From assembly GCA_016202745.1 (NCBI GenBank), contig JACQOB010000102.1, forward strand, positions 1-8,848: 8,848 bases of DNA, in the 5' to 3' direction. Position 1 is the stretch's first letter. The number at the start of each line of letters is the position of its first letter. The position numbers and the translations under genes were made by a program. Below, in pieces: positions 1 through 5,654 of this stretch. The notes beneath the pieces are model-generated. The model was given only the letters and a program-made list of their open reading frames with translations. It was not told the origin of the DNA and ran no database searches. Source of the stretch: Candidatus Aenigmatarchaeota archaeon. Lineage in GTDB: Archaea; Aenigmatarchaeota; Aenigmatarchaeia; QMZP01.

Positions 1-284
1 CTTTTAAGCTGACGAGTTGTATAAATACCTGTCGCTACAGTTGAAATAAGTGCTACCTCAAGCCCGCGGGCAAATGAATCATATTTTCTGGATGCATCAT
101 GAAATCTATCTGCTAGATAAAATACACTAGAATCAAGATGATCATCGTCTAGGCGATTCAGTCTTTGCTCATATTGTCTTACTTGAGAATCTGACATAGC
201 TAATCCACTCCCGCTATAAAGCAGTCCTGCAGCAGACAGGATTAATCCTGTGGCACCCAATCTTTTTTTCGTTCTGTTTTGCAT
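1..284 (-). CDS. Unrecognised membrane or exported protein, N-terminal 94 residues (cut by left edge)
   Basis: An uninterrupted frame opens with ATG at 284-282 and stays open to the window edge, giving 94 complete codons and no stop. The N-terminus is basic (MQNRTKKR) and is followed by a hydrophobic stretch at about residues 9-29 (GATGLILSAAGLLYSG and onward), which looks like a signal peptide or membrane anchor. There is no lipobox cysteine. Residues 32-70 are polar and charged and probably helical (SDSQVRQYEQRLNRLDDD). A second apolar stretch at about 79-91 (VALISTVATGIYT) may be another membrane segment. Hand-counted GC is 114/284 (40%), lower than the genes to the right. It lies 31 bases after the L37e stop on the same strand, with no SD but a TATA-like box at a leaderless distance. 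I recognise no family. The open frame, start context and sensible N-terminus make a real gene likely, but its function is unknown. Confidence 0.66.
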   Translation of the reverse strand, partial: MQNRTKKRLGATGLILSAAGLLYSGSGLAMSDSQVRQYEQRLNRLDDDHLDSSVFYLADRFHDASRKYDSFARGLEVALISTVATGIYTTRQLK

Positions 285-306
285 TTAACTAATTAAGAAA
301 GCAAGT

Positions 307-315
307 CTTTTAAAC
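307..315 (-). promoter_or_regulatory. TATA-like box for the left-edge gene
   Basis: The minus strand reads GTTTAAAAG, centred about 27 bases before the ATG at 284. That is the distance expected for an archaeal leaderless transcript. No SD-like sequence precedes the ATG, which supports this reading. The box sits in the 31-base gap after the L37e gene, so read-through from L37e is also possible. Confidence 0.35.
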
Positions 316-510
316 TTATCTCAGCCTGTTCCCTTTCCCCAAGGCCTCTTTCCACTGCCAGCGGTAGCCGCGGATGCTCGGGGACTTGCCGAAGCCGCAG
401 GCTGAGCATGCGTGGTGGCGGATGTGGTATGCGTGCTTCCCGCATCTACGGCAGGCTATGTGAACCTTCTTGTTCCTCTTCCCCATTGATGGCGTTCCCT
501 TGCCTACCAT
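316..510 (-). CDS. rpl37e: Large ribosomal subunit protein eL37 (L37e)
   Basis: This 64-residue zinc-ribbon protein of the archaeal/eukaryal large ribosomal subunit binds 23S rRNA. The N-terminal GKGTPSMGKRNK stretch is the family hallmark. The zinc site is two CxxC pairs, C20/C23 (CRRC) and C35/C38 (CSAC), followed by GFGKS and the basic YRWQWK stretch. The same frame extends upstream to 561, but I place the start at 510. There the protein begins just before the conserved GKGTPSMG motif, and an AGGTG SD (522-518) sits 7 bases upstream. The extra 17 upstream residues do not look like the family. The LSm gene lies upstream on the same strand, 101 bases away; LSm next to L37e is a recurrent archaeal arrangement. 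Confidence 0.95.
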   Translation of the reverse strand: MVGKGTPSMGKRNKKVHIACRRCGKHAYHIRHHACSACGFGKSPSIRGYRWQWKEALGKGNRLR

Positions 511-517
511 AAACTTA

Positions 518-522
518 CACCT
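518..522 (-). promoter_or_regulatory. Shine-Dalgarno site that sets the L37e start
   Basis: The minus strand reads AGGTG, a match to the archaeal anti-SD, 7 bases before the ATG at 510. It favours this ATG over the upstream in-frame ATG at 561. A TATA-like AGTATTTAAG at 570-561 lies further upstream and could give a leader of about 30 bases containing this site. Confidence 0.55.
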
Positions 523-611
523 ATGATTTCTGTCAGATTTAAGAAAATAGTAGAAAGACACTTAAATACTCGACTGCAGGCCGGCTCCATTCAGGCTGCC
601 CAAGTCGGAAC

Positions 612-839
612 CTATTTCCCGGGCGAGATGTACACTATGTTGTCTCCTCGTATGAGGACCTTCCCCAGCTTGACTTCCTTTTCCCCCTCTATCTTCGCCT
701 CGTCAAGCCAGATGTTTATGTGGGAGTCGAAGGCCTTCAGTATCCCTATTATATCCTCGCCGTTCTTGGTCTTCACTATTATCCTTTTGTCTACAGAGCT
801 TCCCAGGACATCAAGTGGTCGCTGCATTGTATCAGACAT
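612..839 (-). CDS. Archaeal Sm-like (LSm/SmAP) RNA-binding protein
   Basis: This 75-residue Sm-fold protein is expected to form a heptameric ring that binds U-rich RNA. The Sm1 motif spans roughly residues 15-45, with the GxL turn (G32, L34) and the signature FDSHIN (D38, H40, N42). The Sm2 motif is VLIRGDNIVYI at 61-71, with R64, G65, D66 and N67. H40, N42 and R64/D66 correspond to the residues that form the uridine pocket in studied Sm/LSm rings. Length and motif spacing are normal for an archaeal SmAP. A second Met at residue 5 is possible, but the ATG at 839 has an AAAGGAAAT context just upstream. It reads toward L37e and is divergent from S8e. Its likely roles are RNA metabolism or chaperoning, inferred from the family. 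Confidence 0.95.
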   Translation of the reverse strand: MSDTMQRPLDVLGSSVDKRIIVKTKNGEDIIGILKAFDSHINIWLDEAKIEGEKEVKLGKVLIRGDNIVYISPGK

Positions 840-850
840 ATTTCCTTTAG

Positions 851-893
851 TTTATATTTATATGGCATATAAAGCATATAAATGCTTATAAAG
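851..893. promoter_or_regulatory. Divergent AT-rich promoter region between LSm and S8e
   Basis: This stretch is dense in TATA-like words on both strands. On the minus strand TTTATATGC (873-865) is centred about 30 bases before the LSm ATG and would give a near-leaderless transcript. On the plus strand GCTTATAAAG (884-893) could drive S8e with a leader of about 80 bases. A second plus-strand candidate, CGATATAACA (938-947), would give a leader of about 27 bases. An inverted repeat AGCAT/ATGCT (873-877 and 882-886) sits across the TATA words. The promoter region is reasonable, but the exact boxes are uncertain. Confidence 0.4.
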
Positions 894-994
894 TGATGCT
901 CTATTATCTTGTTAGAACATCCCTTCCGGCATTAATCGATATAACAAAGCCGGGCTAAACAGAATATCCAATATTAAAAGGAGATAAGAATTCG

Positions 995-1384
995 ATGGCT
1001 CAATGGCATTTGAGGTCAAGAAGGAAGCCCACCGGCGGCCTGCTTAACAGGCGCAGCAAGAAGAAGAAGCACCAGAGGGGCTCGGTGTTCCTGGAAACCA
1101 GTATCGGCGGGAAGGAAATCAGGGTGAAAAGGACGAAGGGCGGCGGCCAGAAGGCAAAGGTCCTGGTAATAGACAGGGTGAATGTGGCCAGCAGGAAGAG
1201 CACGAAGATCACGCCAGCCAAAATCCTTTCTGTGACAGACAACCCGGCAAACCCGCATTACATCAGGAGGAACATCATAACAAAAGGCGCGATAGTCAAG
1301 ACTGACATTGGTTCCGTAAGGATAACCTCAAGGCCGGGCCAGGACGGGTCAGTCAATGGTGTGCTGGTTGAAGAGAAGAAATAG
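995..1384 (+). CDS. rps8e: Small ribosomal subunit protein eS8 (S8e)
   Basis: This 129-residue protein of the archaeal/eukaryal small ribosomal subunit is recognised by its basic N-terminus, MAQWHLRSRRKPTGG followed by a KKKKHQRG stretch. A central basic region follows (residues 45-55, RTKGGGQKAK). The conserved C-terminal half includes DNPANPHYIRRN, ITKGAIVKTDIG and RITSRPGQDG, the most family-specific parts. The length is normal. The start is supported by a GGAG SD at 980-983, 11 bases before the ATG. The gene runs opposite to LSm and converges on glutamate dehydrogenase, whose stop is only 35 bases away. Confidence 0.96.
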   Translation: MAQWHLRSRRKPTGGLLNRRSKKKKHQRGSVFLETSIGGKEIRVKRTKGGGQKAKVLVIDRVNVASRKSTKITPAKILSVTDNPANPHYIRRNIITKGAIVKTDIGSVRITSRPGQDGSVNGVLVEEKK

Positions 1385-1419
1385 AATTCTAGTGTTTGCG
1401 CACGTCTGATATAAAATGA

Positions 1420-2670
1420 TCACGCCTGCGGTTGTGTATCGTGTGGGGACTGTGTATCATGCGGGTCTTGCTGCGGTTCCTGCGGGACCTGCTGCGGCTG
1501 CGTTGCTGCCGGCGCTTCTTTCGGCTTCTTGGCTGGCGGGCGTTTCTTGCCTTCCAGCGCCTTTTCTATGCGGACCAGGGCGATCTCCATTGCCGCGTCC
1601 CTGGGCTTCACTCCCTTCTTCCTCGCCAGCCTGAGGACCTTCCTGGTGTTCCTTACCAGCTTCTTCTCCACAAGGTGGAACATCTCCCCGGGGTTTTTCC
1701 CCCTGTATTCCGCGTAGCTGGATATGACGCCTCCAGCGTTTGCGACGAAATCAGGCACAACGAGTATGCCCTTCTGGTGGAAGCGCTCCTCGGTTTCCGG
1801 TGCCATGGGTATGTTTGCGGCTTCGATTATGAGTTTTGCCTTAACGCTGTCGAAATTCCTGTCATTGATGGAGTTCGGCACCGCCGCAGGTATGAGGATG
1901 TCAACCGGGAGCTCGAAAACCTTCTCGCTTGGCAGGACTTCGCCGGGCTGGTATTTGGTTACTGTGCCCTGCTGCGACTTGACTTCCATGAGCTTGTTGT
2001 ACTCAAGGCCCTCAGGGTTGTAAATGCAGCCCTTGGAGTCGGAGACGCCCACCACCTTGAAGCCATTTTCCGTCAGGTCCTTCATTGCGAAGGTGCCCAC
2101 GTTGCCGAATCCCTCTATTGCCACTGTGGCTCCCTGGCTCTTGATCTTCGCGAACTTGCATGCCACCATCGTTGAATGGAAAACGCCAAAGCCGGTCGAG
2201 CCGAATTCATGCGGTATGCCGCACTTCTCGCCCGGGTATTCGCACATATTGGCCGGCTTACCTGTGGCTGACCTGAAGTTCCCGTTGGCCTCCGCAAAGG
2301 CCTTCATCTCCTCCTCACCAGTGTTCATGTCAGGCCCGGCGACATAATATTTTGGGCAGACGGCCTTCAGGGCCTTGGAAAATGATTTTATGATTTCAAA
2401 TTTCTGTTCTTTAGGCATTAACCTGTCATCCGCGACTATCCCTGCCTTCCCGCCCCCGAAGGGCAGGCCGGCCATGGAGTTCTTCCATGTCATTGTCCTC
2501 GCAAGGCTGGCAACCTCATCTATCGTTACGGAAGGCGTCATCCTTATGCCACCCTTTGCGGGGCCCAGGGAGGTGTTGTCGATGATTACGAAGCCATGCA
2601 TTCCTGTCTTGTGGTCGTACACTTCCAGAATCTTCTCTGGGCCGAACCTGTCAAACCGAACCATTTGCAT
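1420..2670 (-). CDS. gdhA: Glutamate dehydrogenase (Glu/Leu/Phe/Val dehydrogenase family) with a low-complexity C-terminal tail
   Basis: This enzyme interconverts glutamate and 2-oxoglutarate plus ammonia with NAD(P), in the cytoplasm. Residues are numbered from the ATG at 2670. The substrate domain has GPAKGGIRM with K39, TWKNS with K63, GGGKAG with catalytic K75, and PDMNT with catalytic D114. The Rossmann site is GFGNVG at 187-192. NAGGVISSYAEY carries S318. K39 and S318 occupy the positions that bind the glutamate side-chain carboxylate in GDH; leucine dehydrogenases have hydrophobic residues there, so glutamate is the best substrate guess. The N-terminus is short, more like leucine dehydrogenases. 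Residues 375-416 form a Lys/Pro then Pro/Gln tail ending in two PHDTQ repeats, outside the normal fold. Start candidates are GTG 2673, ATG 2670 and ATG 2664. There is no SD, and a TATA-like box 27 bases upstream favours leaderless initiation near 2670. Confidence 0.9.
   Translation of the reverse strand: MQMVRFDRFGPEKILEVYDHKTGMHGFVIIDNTSLGPAKGGIRMTPSVTIDEVASLARTMTWKNSMAGLPFGGGKAGIVADDRLMPKEQKFEIIKSFSKALKAVCPKYYVAGPDMNTGEEEMKAFAEANGNFRSATGKPANMCEYPGEKCGIPHEFGSTGFGVFHSTMVACKFAKIKSQGATVAIEGFGNVGTFAMKDLTENGFKVVGVSDSKGCIYNPEGLEYNKLMEVKSQQGTVTKYQPGEVLPSEKVFELPVDILIPAAVPNSINDRNFDSVKAKLIIEAANIPMAPETEERFHQKGILVVPDFVANAGGVISSYAEYRGKNPGEMFHLVEKKLVRNTRKVLRLARKKGVKPRDAAMEIALVRIEKALEGKKRPPAKKPKEAPAATQPQQVPQEPQQDPHDTQSPHDTQPQA
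1433..1468 (-). repeat. 18-base tandem repeat encoding the GDH tail
   Basis: Two adjacent 18-base units (1433-1450 and 1451-1468) match at 13 of 18 positions. On the minus strand they encode the duplicated PHDTQ words near the end of glutamate dehydrogenase. The unit length is a multiple of three, so copy number can change without breaking the frame. Confidence 0.6.
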
Positions 2671-2692
2671 CACACTATAATTCTTTTAGGGA

Positions 2693-2701
2693 CAATATAA
2701 A
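2693..2701 (-). promoter_or_regulatory. TATA-like box for glutamate dehydrogenase
   Basis: The minus strand reads TTTATATTG, centred about 27 bases before the ATG at 2670. The position suits a leaderless archaeal mRNA and agrees with the absence of an SD. It lies in the gap after the ferredoxin stop, so the dehydrogenase is probably transcribed on its own. Confidence 0.45.
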
Positions 2702-2714
2702 TCAGAAATGCGCT

Positions 2715-2963
2715 TTATATTACCTTTTCCCCGGTGTCCTTCTTCAGTATGTGTATCACGTTCACCGGGCATCCCTCGGCTGCCTGCTTCATGCTTTCCA
2801 GGTCATCCTGCCCTATTTCCTTCACGTCCATCCTGCCCTCTTTTGTGGAGGCTATCAGGTCGGCCTTGCCGTCCGCGTTCATCACCCAGTGCTTCTCGCA
2901 CATGGCAACGCACACGCCGGCCCCAATACACCCTTCCCTCTCGTATTCGACCTTGTATGCCAT
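2715..2963 (-). CDS. Small single-cluster ferredoxin with Ala at the second ligand position
   Basis: This 82-residue electron carrier has one cluster-binding loop near the N-terminus, CIGAGVCVAMCE, with C12, C18 and C22. The remote ligand is C65 in GCPVN. The loop reads CxxAxxCxxxC: the second cysteine of the usual CxxCxxCxxxC motif is A15. Ferredoxins of this layout with a non-Cys residue there include Pyrococcus ferredoxin (Asp) and [3Fe-4S] ferredoxins of actinomycete P450 systems, so a [3Fe-4S] or labile [4Fe-4S] cluster is likely. The second Cys set of the 2[4Fe-4S] type is absent. The residue after C22 is Glu rather than Pro. The start at 2963 has AAAGGG four bases upstream and a TATA-like box further up. 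It lies between a cysteine desulfurase and glutamate dehydrogenase; its redox partner cannot be told from sequence. Confidence 0.9.
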   Translation of the reverse strand: MAYKVEYEREGCIGAGVCVAMCEKHWVMNADGKADLIASTKEGRMDVKEIGQDDLESMKQAAEGCPVNVIHILKKDTGEKVI

Positions 2964-2992
2964 AAAACCCTTTAGTCATTATAAGCGGATAT

Positions 2993-3001
2993 ACTTATAA
3001 A
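2993..3001 (-). promoter_or_regulatory. TATA-like box for ferredoxin
   Basis: The minus strand reads TTTATAAGT within an AT-rich run, centred about 34 bases before the ferredoxin ATG. This would give a leader of roughly 8 bases. It sits in the 45-base gap after the desulfurase stop, so the ferredoxin could be transcribed alone or with the upstream desulfurase. Confidence 0.4.
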
Positions 3002-3008
3002 TATTACA

Positions 3009-4157
3009 TCATCTTGCTGCCAGCTTTCTCAGCCCGCTGACTATGTCCGAAGCGGCTTCAATGGCGTAATCCACTTCCTCAGCTGTATTAAGCCTCGACA
3101 GGGTGAACCTCAGTGTGGAGAACGCTTCCTTCTGCGACAGCCCGATGGCCGTGAGGACGTTGCTCGGCTGGACCGACCTGGATGTGCACGCGGAGCCCGA
3201 CGACGCACATATGCCCTTTGAGCTGAGGGCTACGAGGGCCGCCTCGGCTTCCGCGCCCCTGAATGTGATGTTCACATTGCTGCACAGCCTCCTGTCCTTT
3301 GGCCCGTTCAGCATTGAATCCCTGATTTTCAGCAGGCCTTTCGCAAGCCTGTCGCGCAGGGTTTGCATGCGGCGCACATCCCTGCCGGGATTCCTGGAAG
3401 CCAGCTCGGCTGCCCTGGAAAAGCCGGCGGCCCCTGGTACATTCTCCGTGCCGGGCCTGATGTCATTGCCCTGCTCCCCTCCGCCATAAATCTTCTCCAG
3501 CCTGGTGCCGGACCTGGCATAGAGGGCGCCTATGCCCTTAGGCCCGTGTATCTTGTGGCTGTTCAGGGTCAGCATGTCAATGCCCATCCTGCTGACGTCG
3601 ATGGGGATCTTTGTGAATCCCTGGCAGCCGTCCACATGCAATATTACTCCCTTCCCACTGCAAATCCTGCCTATCTCTGCCATGTCCTGGATTGTCCCGA
3701 TCTCATGGTTGGCGTTCTGGATGCTTGCAAAGACTGTTTCCCTTGTGATTGCCTTTTCCAGGGAATTGGTGCTGACAAAGCCTTCCTTGCCGACAGGCAG
3801 GTAGGTGACCCTGAAGCCATTCCTTTCGAGCGCCCTGAAGGGCTCAAGAACTGACTGGTGCTCTATTTTAGTTGTTATAACATGTTTTCCTTTCTTTTTC
3901 AGGGCATTGGCACATCCTAATATTGCAATATTATTGGATTCTGTTCCCCCTGACGTGAAGATTATCTCCTCCCTTTCAGCGCCAATGGAATTGGCTATTG
4001 TTTCCTTACAGTCGTCCAAGGTCTTCTGCGCCTCCATACCCATGAAATGCGTGGACGAGGGGTTTCCATACTTCTCAGTAAAATAAGGCTTCATGGCCTC
4101 CAGCACTTCGGGCACCACCTGTGTCGTCGCGCTGTTGTCAAGGTAGATGGGTTTCAT
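3009..4157 (-). CDS. Group I cysteine desulfurase (NifS/IscS-like)
   Basis: This PLP enzyme releases sulfur from L-cysteine as an enzyme persulfide for Fe-S clusters, tRNA thiolation or similar uses. It has 382 residues, normal for the family. It opens with YLDNSATT and YGNPSSTH. PLP-site residues are H100 (IEHQS), D176 and Q179 (HVDGCQ), and the Schiff-base lysine K202 in NSHKIHGPKG. The catalytic cysteine is C324 in SSGSACTS, on the long flexible loop typical of group I. RPGTEN at 234-239 binds substrate. It differs from the group II SufS encoded further right, so this locus carries both classes. It lies 122 bases after sufC on the same strand and has its own TATA-like element, so it is probably a separate unit. 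IscS versus NifS cannot be decided by sequence, and I leave the symbol blank. Confidence 0.93.
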   Translation of the reverse strand: MKPIYLDNSATTQVVPEVLEAMKPYFTEKYGNPSSTHFMGMEAQKTLDDCKETIANSIGAEREEIIFTSGGTESNNIAILGCANALKKKGKHVITTKIEHQSVLEPFRALERNGFRVTYLPVGKEGFVSTNSLEKAITRETVFASIQNANHEIGTIQDMAEIGRICSGKGVILHVDGCQGFTKIPIDVSRMGIDMLTLNSHKIHGPKGIGALYARSGTRLEKIYGGGEQGNDIRPGTENVPGAAGFSRAAELASRNPGRDVRRMQTLRDRLAKGLLKIRDSMLNGPKDRRLCSNVNITFRGAEAEAALVALSSKGICASSGSACTSRSVQPSNVLTAIGLSQKEAFSTLRFTLSRLNTAEEVDYAIEAASDIVSGLRKLAAR

Positions 4158-4180
4158 AGCAGCTTATTAGGAGTTGCGGA

Positions 4181-4194
4181 TAATATTAATTTAT
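4181..4194 (-). promoter_or_regulatory. TATA-like element for the group I desulfurase
   Basis: The minus strand is ATAAATTAATATTA, centred about 29 bases before the ATG at 4157, consistent with a leaderless or very short-leader transcript. No SD is evident. The rest of the 4158-4279 gap shows no gene, no T-rich terminator on the minus strand and no RNA gene that I could recognise. Confidence 0.35.
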
Positions 4195-4279
4195 GAGGAG
4201 CGTAAGGTAGCTGGTTAACGGGTACCGAATATTATTCAAGTGTGAAATGCATAGAGGACAAATGCCAGAAGGTTTTGCC

Positions 4280-5188
4280 TTAGCTCTTAAGTCCAGCCTC
4301 CGGGTGCCTGCTGGCTTTATCCAATTTATCCAAGCCAGAAGTTTCAGTCAAGTCAGATAATGCCGTGTGCCTGCTGGCTTCATCCGCTCCTTCCGGGTCA
4401 GAAACCGCCTTCCCCACCCATTCATACCCGTGCGATTCAAGCTTGTGCACGAGCTCGGGCCCGCCGGACATCACTATCTTCCCGTCCATCATTATGTGGA
4501 CCCTGTCGGGTTTTATGTAATTGAGAAGCCTTTGGTAGTGGGTGATTACAAGCGCGCCCATGTTTGCCTGGCCGGCTTTGTCATCCCTTTCCAGGCCGGA
4601 TCCTGCCATCAGGCTGTTGACACCTTCGGCCACTATCTTCAGGGAATCAATGTCAAGCCCTGAGTCAGTTTCGTCCAGTATGGCCAGTTTTGGCTGCAGG
4701 ACAGCCAGCTGCAGGATTTCCGTTCTTTTCTTCTCCCCGCCCGAGAATCCCTCGTTCAGGTACCTGCTCGCAAATGACTGGTCAACCTTCAGCAGGGCCA
4801 TTTTCTCCTTCAGCAGCCTGAGAAATTCAGGGACCGGAACCGGCTGCGGCTTTATTGCATTGAGCGCCGTCCTCAGGAAATTGGAAACCGTGACCCCCGG
4901 GATTTCAGTGGGATACTGGAATGACAGGAACAGCCCCCTCTTTGCCCTTTCATTGGGCTTCATCCTGGTTAAATCCTCCCCCTGGAACATTATGCTGCCT
5001 GCAGTTATCTCATACTTCGGGTGGCCCATGAGGGCATAAGCCAGCGTGCTCTTTCCCGAGCCGTTCGGCCCCATGATGGCGTTTACCTCGCCTATGCTGG
5101 CTTCAAGGTTGATGCCCTTAAGAATCTCCTGGCCTTCCACGTTCACGCGGAGGTTCTCTATAACCAGGCTGTTATTTCCGTGACTCAT
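4280..5188 (-). CDS. sufC: SufC, ABC-type ATPase of the Fe-S assembly complex, with a repeat-containing C-terminal tail
   Basis: SufC is the ATPase of the SufBCD scaffold; ATP binding drives the rearrangement that allows cluster assembly. The 302 residues include Walker A GPNGSGKST (40-48), Q-loop Q91 in SFQYPTEIPG, the SufC-type signature FSGGEKKR (148-155), Walker B with catalytic glutamate (LAILDETDSGLD, 168-179, E173) and H-loop H217. FQYP, EKKR and ETDSGLD are specific to SufC among ABC ATPases. Typical SufC is about 250 residues. This one carries a longer loop before the H-loop (about 195-210, GSGLERDDKAGQANMG) and an extension after about residue 260 in which DEASRH (269-274) recurs as DKASRH (290-295). 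The start at 5188 overlaps the sufU 3' end by 17 bases, with a G-rich SD-like run 10 bases upstream. It is the last gene of the suf operon. Confidence 0.96.
   Translation of the reverse strand: MSHGNNSLVIENLRVNVEGQEILKGINLEASIGEVNAIMGPNGSGKSTLAYALMGHPKYEITAGSIMFQGEDLTRMKPNERAKRGLFLSFQYPTEIPGVTVSNFLRTALNAIKPQPVPVPEFLRLLKEKMALLKVDQSFASRYLNEGFSGGEKKRTEILQLAVLQPKLAILDETDSGLDIDSLKIVAEGVNSLMAGSGLERDDKAGQANMGALVITHYQRLLNYIKPDRVHIMMDGKIVMSGGPELVHKLESHGYEWVGKAVSDPEGADEASRHTALSDLTETSGLDKLDKASRHPEAGLKS
4304..4385 (-). repeat. 19-base direct repeat pair in the sufC 3' end
   Basis: Two 19-base copies (4304-4322 and 4367-4385) differ at one base and are 63 bases apart, so both are in the same reading frame. 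They encode DKASRH and DEASRH in the SufC tail. Similar flanking words (PEG and PEAG) suggest that a unit of about 21 codons was duplicated and has since diverged. Confidence 0.65.
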
Positions 5189-5579
5189 AGGCTATTATCC
5201 CCCCCTTTAGTGCATAGAATGGCAGCAGGGCGCATTTTATCCTCACAGGCCCTATCGGGATGCCAAGCAGTCCAAGCATGCTTTCCTTTCCCATGCCAGC
5301 CACTTCCCTCAGCGTCAGGCCCCTTAGCGTCTCGGACAGCATTGACATGGCTGAGACGCTTATGGCGCAGCCCCGCGCAGTGTGCCGCACGTCCTGTATG
5401 GCGCCATCGCCATTAAGCTTCAGGAATATTTCCACCTGGTCGCCGCATAGCGGGTTGAATTCCCTGTGCCTTATCTCGGCATTCTCCAGCGTGCCAAAGT
5501 TCCTGGGGTTCTTGAAATGGTCCAGTATGAACTCCCTGTACATGCCTTCTCCTGCATAGTTTGTATCTATTGCTTCCAT
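5172..5579 (-). CDS. sufU: SufU/IscU-like Fe-S scaffold or sulfur-transfer protein
   Basis: This 135-residue U-type protein accepts sulfur from a cysteine desulfurase or scaffolds a nascent cluster. Ligand residues are C45 and D47 in NPLCGDQ, C71 in ARGCAIS, and C116 in RIKCALLPF. Sequence style is SufU (HFKNPRNFG, SVSAMSM, R-x-K-C), with Lys before the last Cys rather than the His of IscU, and there is no LPPVK chaperone motif. The C71-to-C116 spacing (45) is near that of E. coli IscU and lacks the insertion of Bacillus SufU, so it is an intermediate type. The frame is open upstream to 5810, but that part overlaps sufS and matches nothing. An SD GGGAG (5590-5586) 6 bases before ATG 5579 and the conserved YREFILDHFKNP fix the start. 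The 3' end overlaps sufC by 17 bases. Confidence 0.92.
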   Translation of the reverse strand: MEAIDTNYAGEGMYREFILDHFKNPRNFGTLENAEIRHREFNPLCGDQVEIFLKLNGDGAIQDVRHTARGCAISVSAMSMLSETLRGLTLREVAGMGKESMLGLLGIPIGPVRIKCALLPFYALKGGIIAYESRK

Positions 5580-5585
5580 ATCAGT

Positions 5586-5590
5586 CTCCC
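5586..5590 (-). promoter_or_regulatory. Shine-Dalgarno site that sets the sufU start
   Basis: The minus strand reads GGGAG, 6 bases before the ATG at 5579. It selects this start over upstream in-frame ATGs that lie inside sufS. Confidence 0.6.
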
Positions 5591-5609
5591 TGGAAGGCGT
5601 GATGCAGGT

Positions 5610-5628
5610 CCGGCGATAACATCGCCGG
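5610..5628 (-). promoter_or_regulatory. Hairpin B in the sufS-sufU gap
   Basis: A perfect 8-base inverted repeat (5610-5617 and 5621-5628) with a 3-base loop and a GC-rich stem. In the mRNA it lies about 20 bases upstream of the sufU SD. It has no U-run after it, so it does not look like a terminator. It could act as a processing site or tune translation of sufU; that role is inference. Confidence 0.5.
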
Positions 5629-5654
5629 CAGGCACCCGAGCCTCCCTTTTCGCT

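Noticed and set aside
523..891. Plus-strand open frame opposite LSm (122 codons)
   Set aside because: It covers the LSm gene and the divergent promoter region and has no recognisable motifs; LSm on the other strand is certain.
891..960. C/D box small RNA suggested by GTGATGC at 893-899
   Set aside because: The box C match is imperfect and no box D (CTGA) or C'/D' pair follows at a usable spacing.
1432..2175. Long plus-strand open frame opposite glutamate dehydrogenase (247 codons)
   Set aside because: It is antisense to a clear enzyme, has no recognisable domain, is rich in Leu/Arg/Cys as expected for a frame shadow, and lacks a convincing SD or promoter.
4158..4279. Possible small gene or RNA in the sufC-desulfurase gap
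   Set aside because: No open frame with a plausible start, no tRNA-like folding and no terminator-like T-run was found. It probably holds only the desulfurase promoter.
5189..5210. Run of seven G (5205-5199, minus strand) near the sufU end as a frameshift site fusing SufU to SufC
   Set aside because: In the sufC frame, stop codons lie directly upstream of the sufC ATG, so no shift could give a SufU-SufC fusion. The run is better read as an SD-like element for sufC.
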